DNA of 64,000 bases from CAZLMG01 sp964560765 (GTDB taxonomy: Bacteria; Bdellovibrionota_B; Oligoflexia; Oligoflexales; CAZLMG01), in assembly GCA_964560765.1 (NCBI GenBank), contig CAZLMG010000017.1, positions 1 to 64,000 on the forward strand. Direction: 5' to 3'. The notes beneath the pieces were generated by a model. The model made no database searches. It was not told the DNA's origin and was given only the letters and a program-made list of their open reading frames with translations. Of the stretch, positions 62,101 through 64,000 are shown one piece after another. The position numbers and the translations under genes were made by a program. Each line of letters opens with the position of its first letter. The first letter of the stretch is position 1.

Positions 62101-62775
62101 TTGCATAGAGTGCACAATCAAGGTGGGGGGCGGTGTCGACAGGCGGCTGCGCGTCGGTGGGTTGCCGCGTCGCTTTTCGTGTCGAGTATCTGCGCGGCCA
62201 ATGCCGGGTTGGCGGCCGATACCAATGTTGCAGACGTCGTTTCTGCCAAGGATACAAATGTTGCGGATGTGGTCACGTCTGCAGGTGAGCCAGAGCGACC
62301 TGGGCAATGGTATCGTTTGCCGATTGACATGATCGGGCTGAGCTGGAGCCATCGCGGAGTGGGGGCGGAGTTCTCATTGAACTACGGTCGCCGCATGGGG
62401 CAGGATTGGCGGTGGCTCGGAATGGGTGTGGTCGCTGGATCGGTGAGCTTTGCCGAACCCTCGGCGCGATATGCAGAGGTGCAAGTAGGGAGCCGGCTGC
62501 GTGAGGCCTTCTTTATGCTAGGCGCGGGCGTTGCCGAGCGCGATGGTGAGTACTGGCGTCGGCAATGGACGGCGTCTGCCGGGGTCATTCGTTACGAAGG
62601 GCAGGCATATATGCCCATTTTCCCTTTTGCGCGGTATTATTGGGATGTGAGGGATAACGCTGAGTCCGGTTGGGAGGTAGGCTTGATGCTGAAGGTGCCG
62701 CTGCTGTATGGGGCGGCTCATCGATTGGCTCGCTTTCAAGACGAATACGAGGAGGGTGCCTTTGGTTGGTTCTGA
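62101..62775 (+). CDS. Exported protein with tandem octapeptide, probable outer-membrane barrel
   Basis: A 224-residue protein starting with TTG. The signal peptide ends near AGLAA. Directly after it the octapeptide DTNVADVV occurs twice (residues 40-47 and 51-58). The rest has amphipathic strands and ends in WF, the usual outer-membrane barrel terminus. GGAGG lies about 10 bases upstream. The 3' end overlaps the next gene. Confidence 0.55.
   Translation: MHRVHNQGGGRCRQAAARRWVAASLFVSSICAANAGLAADTNVADVVSAKDTNVADVVTSAGEPERPGQWYRLPIDMIGLSWSHRGVGAEFSLNYGRRMGQDWRWLGMGVVAGSVSFAEPSARYAEVQVGSRLREAFFMLGAGVAERDGEYWRRQWTASAGVIRYEGQAYMPIFPFARYYWDVRDNAESGWEVGLMLKVPLLYGAAHRLARFQDEYEEGAFGWF
62218..62274 (+). 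repeat. Short in-frame duplication (33-nt period)
   Basis: Two 24-nt segments at 62218-62241 and 62251-62274 encode the same octapeptide with several synonymous differences, so the duplication is not recent or is kept by selection. Confidence 0.7.
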
Positions 62776-63493
62776 CCGAGTCGAGGAACGTGGCAAGTGC
62801 GGCAGAAGGCGCAGCGTCTGCGGTGTCGTTTTGTTGCTACCCGTAACCTTTGGTTGCACCAACCTATCCACTTTGCGCACGGCGGAGCCGATTGGGGAAG
62901 GCAAGAGCCGCATGCACTACGCCGCTGGCTGGTTGCAGGCTGAGGATATTAATGCCGCAGTTGACGATGTGGCGATGGAACTGACGGAACGAGGGCAGCC
63001 GTATGCAGAGATCGGATATCGCCGTGGCCTGAGCGCTGAATTGGATGTGAGTGTTCGTCTGACCATGGTTGCGGGCTTAGGAATTGAAGCTAACTACCAT
63101 CTCCTGGCAAGTGACCAGTGGCATGTAGGGATTGGGACTGGCCTTTATTATGGTGTTGTTCGCTCGGAAGCAAAAGAGATTGGTACGAATGAGGACATCA
63201 CCTATCGCGGCAACTACATGGACGTGTCGGTTCCCGTGCCCGTGAGTTATCGTTTGGGTAAGAAACTGGTCGTTTATTTAGCTCCTAAGTTCATTTTGCG
63301 CAGCTTCAATGTGCGGCGTATTCCCGAAAGATCAGCCAACTCGACGATGACGGACCGTAATGGCATGTTGGGATTTAGCATTGGCGCCGCAGTCGGCGAG
63401 GATTCGGGGTTGATGGTGGAGTACTCGTACGCGACCGGCATGGGAGCTGCGTTTGACCACGGCCAGATTGCTCTGGCCGTCTACGTGCCTTGA
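62762..63493 (+). CDS. Lipoprotein or small beta-barrel of unknown function
   Basis: A 243-residue protein. TTG at 62762 is preferred, with GGAGGG 5 bases upstream, 14 bp inside the previous gene. The hydrophobic segment ends in a lipobox (VTFGC). The mature part has alternating strands (YAEIGYRRGLSAELDVSVRL; WHVGIGTGLYYGV) like a small barrel. Probably co-expressed with the preceding surface protein. Confidence 0.5.
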   Translation: MVGSDRVEERGKCGRRRSVCGVVLLLPVTFGCTNLSTLRTAEPIGEGKSRMHYAAGWLQAEDINAAVDDVAMELTERGQPYAEIGYRRGLSAELDVSVRLTMVAGLGIEANYHLLASDQWHVGIGTGLYYGVVRSEAKEIGTNEDITYRGNYMDVSVPVPVSYRLGKKLVVYLAPKFILRSFNVRRIPERSANSTMTDRNGMLGFSIGAAVGEDSGLMVEYSYATGMGAAFDHGQIALAVYVP

Positions 63494-63503
63494 ACGAGCC
63501 GGG

Positions 63504-64000
63504 CTAAGGCTGCGGTAGTGCCATGCAGCCAGCAGTCCAGCGCATCTGAGGCGCGATTTCCTCCTTAAATGTCAGTTGAAAGTCTTTGCCACTGCGCGTG
63601 AGCGCTGGTTCGGCCACCAATTCGGCGATGCGCTCTTGCACACCTTGATAATAGGCCTCCAGCTCAGCAGCGGGGACTTGTGAATCGCGCCAGAAGCTGT
63701 TGATCTTCGTGGTGCGGGTGCGATTTGTCGTGTTGCCGCGTTCTTCGTTTTTCGTCAGGAAGTCCCAATCGGTCAGCAACTTCAGTTGCTGATTCATACC
63801 AAAGATCGCCGCAAAGGGGTGGCCATCGGTCAGGTCGAGGAAGATGATGCGACCCGTGAGGCGATAGTTCTTGTCGAGCTCCCAGCGAAAATTTTGCGAG
63901 TGGTTGGACGTGACAGTCCAGCCTAAAATGGCGCCAAGTTCGGCGACGCCTTTTCCCTTGATCATTTGCGCCTGCAAACGAAACTCACTTTCAGGCACGC
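63504..64000 (-). CDS. Unknown protein, probably cut by the window edge
   Basis: At least 164 residues; a GTG at 63998 could be the start, but the frame is open to the edge and no ribosome-binding site can be judged. The visible part is polar with Trp-rich strands (FRWELDKNYRLTGRIIFLDL) and a C-terminal helical stretch. No family recognised. Tail-to-tail with the lipoprotein gene. Confidence 0.5.
   Translation of the reverse strand, partial: VPESEFRLQAQMIKGKGVAELGAILGWTVTSNHSQNFRWELDKNYRLTGRIIFLDLTDGHPFAAIFGMNQQLKLLTDWDFLTKNEERGNTTNRTRTTKINSFWRDSQVPAAELEAYYQGVQERIAELVAEPALTRSGKDFQLTFKEEIAPQMRWTAGCMALPQP

Noticed and set aside
1..64000. tRNA, rRNA or CRISPR array
   Set aside because: I scanned for tRNA T-loop patterns (GTTCRA with flanking stems), regular spaced repeats and rRNA signatures and saw none. 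This was by eye, so a degenerate case could be missed.

Overview
This window looks like chromosomal core from a Gram-negative bacterium with mid-range GC. It is probably a Bdellovibrionota/Oligoflexia-type relative (former Deltaproteobacteria). I infer this from many predicted lipoproteins and outer-membrane beta-barrels, TPR proteins, two C25 (gingipain-family) proteases, a trypsin-like lipoprotein, pseudopilin-like secreted proteins and a class II DAHP synthase. There is no rRNA, tRNA, CRISPR array or intact insertion sequence. Many genes appear to start with TTG or GTG behind good Shine-Dalgarno sequences, and several neighbours overlap by 1-4 bases.

Layout. 1-740: a possible promoter, operator palindrome and structured non-coding RNA ending in a strong terminator. 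743-7950: surface proteins, GAPDH with a pentapeptide-repeat protein, a MATE exporter, threonine aldolase. 8050-16988: a TPR/pseudo-receiver protein, exonuclease VII (xseA with an extra N-terminal domain, xseB), then a minus-strand block (PP2C phosphatase, GYF-like membrane protein, TPR-barrel protein) facing a dynamin/EHD-like GTPase. 17118-21784: secreted hydrolases and proteases and a small poly-Gln exported protein. 21759-25704: heme operon hemX-hemA-hemC-hemD, divergent from a class II DAHP synthase. 27618-30941: first pseudopilin-like locus. 30953-34134: tyrosine catabolism (hpd-hmgA) with a divergent LysR regulator. 34168-44534: housekeeping genes (hemerythrin, methyltransferase, C25 protease, leucyl aminopeptidase, ferredoxin, nth, maf, lysine aminomutase-like radical SAM, YkgJ, EamA), with a 123-bp MITE-like element inserted exactly in a stop codon. 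44789-49658: paired lipoprotein/outer-membrane proteins. 51140-56074: second pseudopilin-like locus. 56080-64000: mutarotase-like protein, a DUF1704 'QEGLA' protein, DUF1499, a diguanylate cyclase and small surface proteins.

The most interesting signal is a previously unnamed gene set present twice. Both loci (27618-30941 and 51140-56074) carry a paralogous cytoplasmic protein of about 400 residues. Both also carry exported proteins with a pilin-like N-terminal helix followed by a conserved Asp/Asn-Cys motif, and both end near a lipoprotein. The four pilin-like proteins are recognisably one family. Only one keeps the canonical Glu at +5, while the others resemble GspK/PilX-type tip subunits. 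I suggest a lineage-specific minor-pseudopilin tip complex, but its function is inference.
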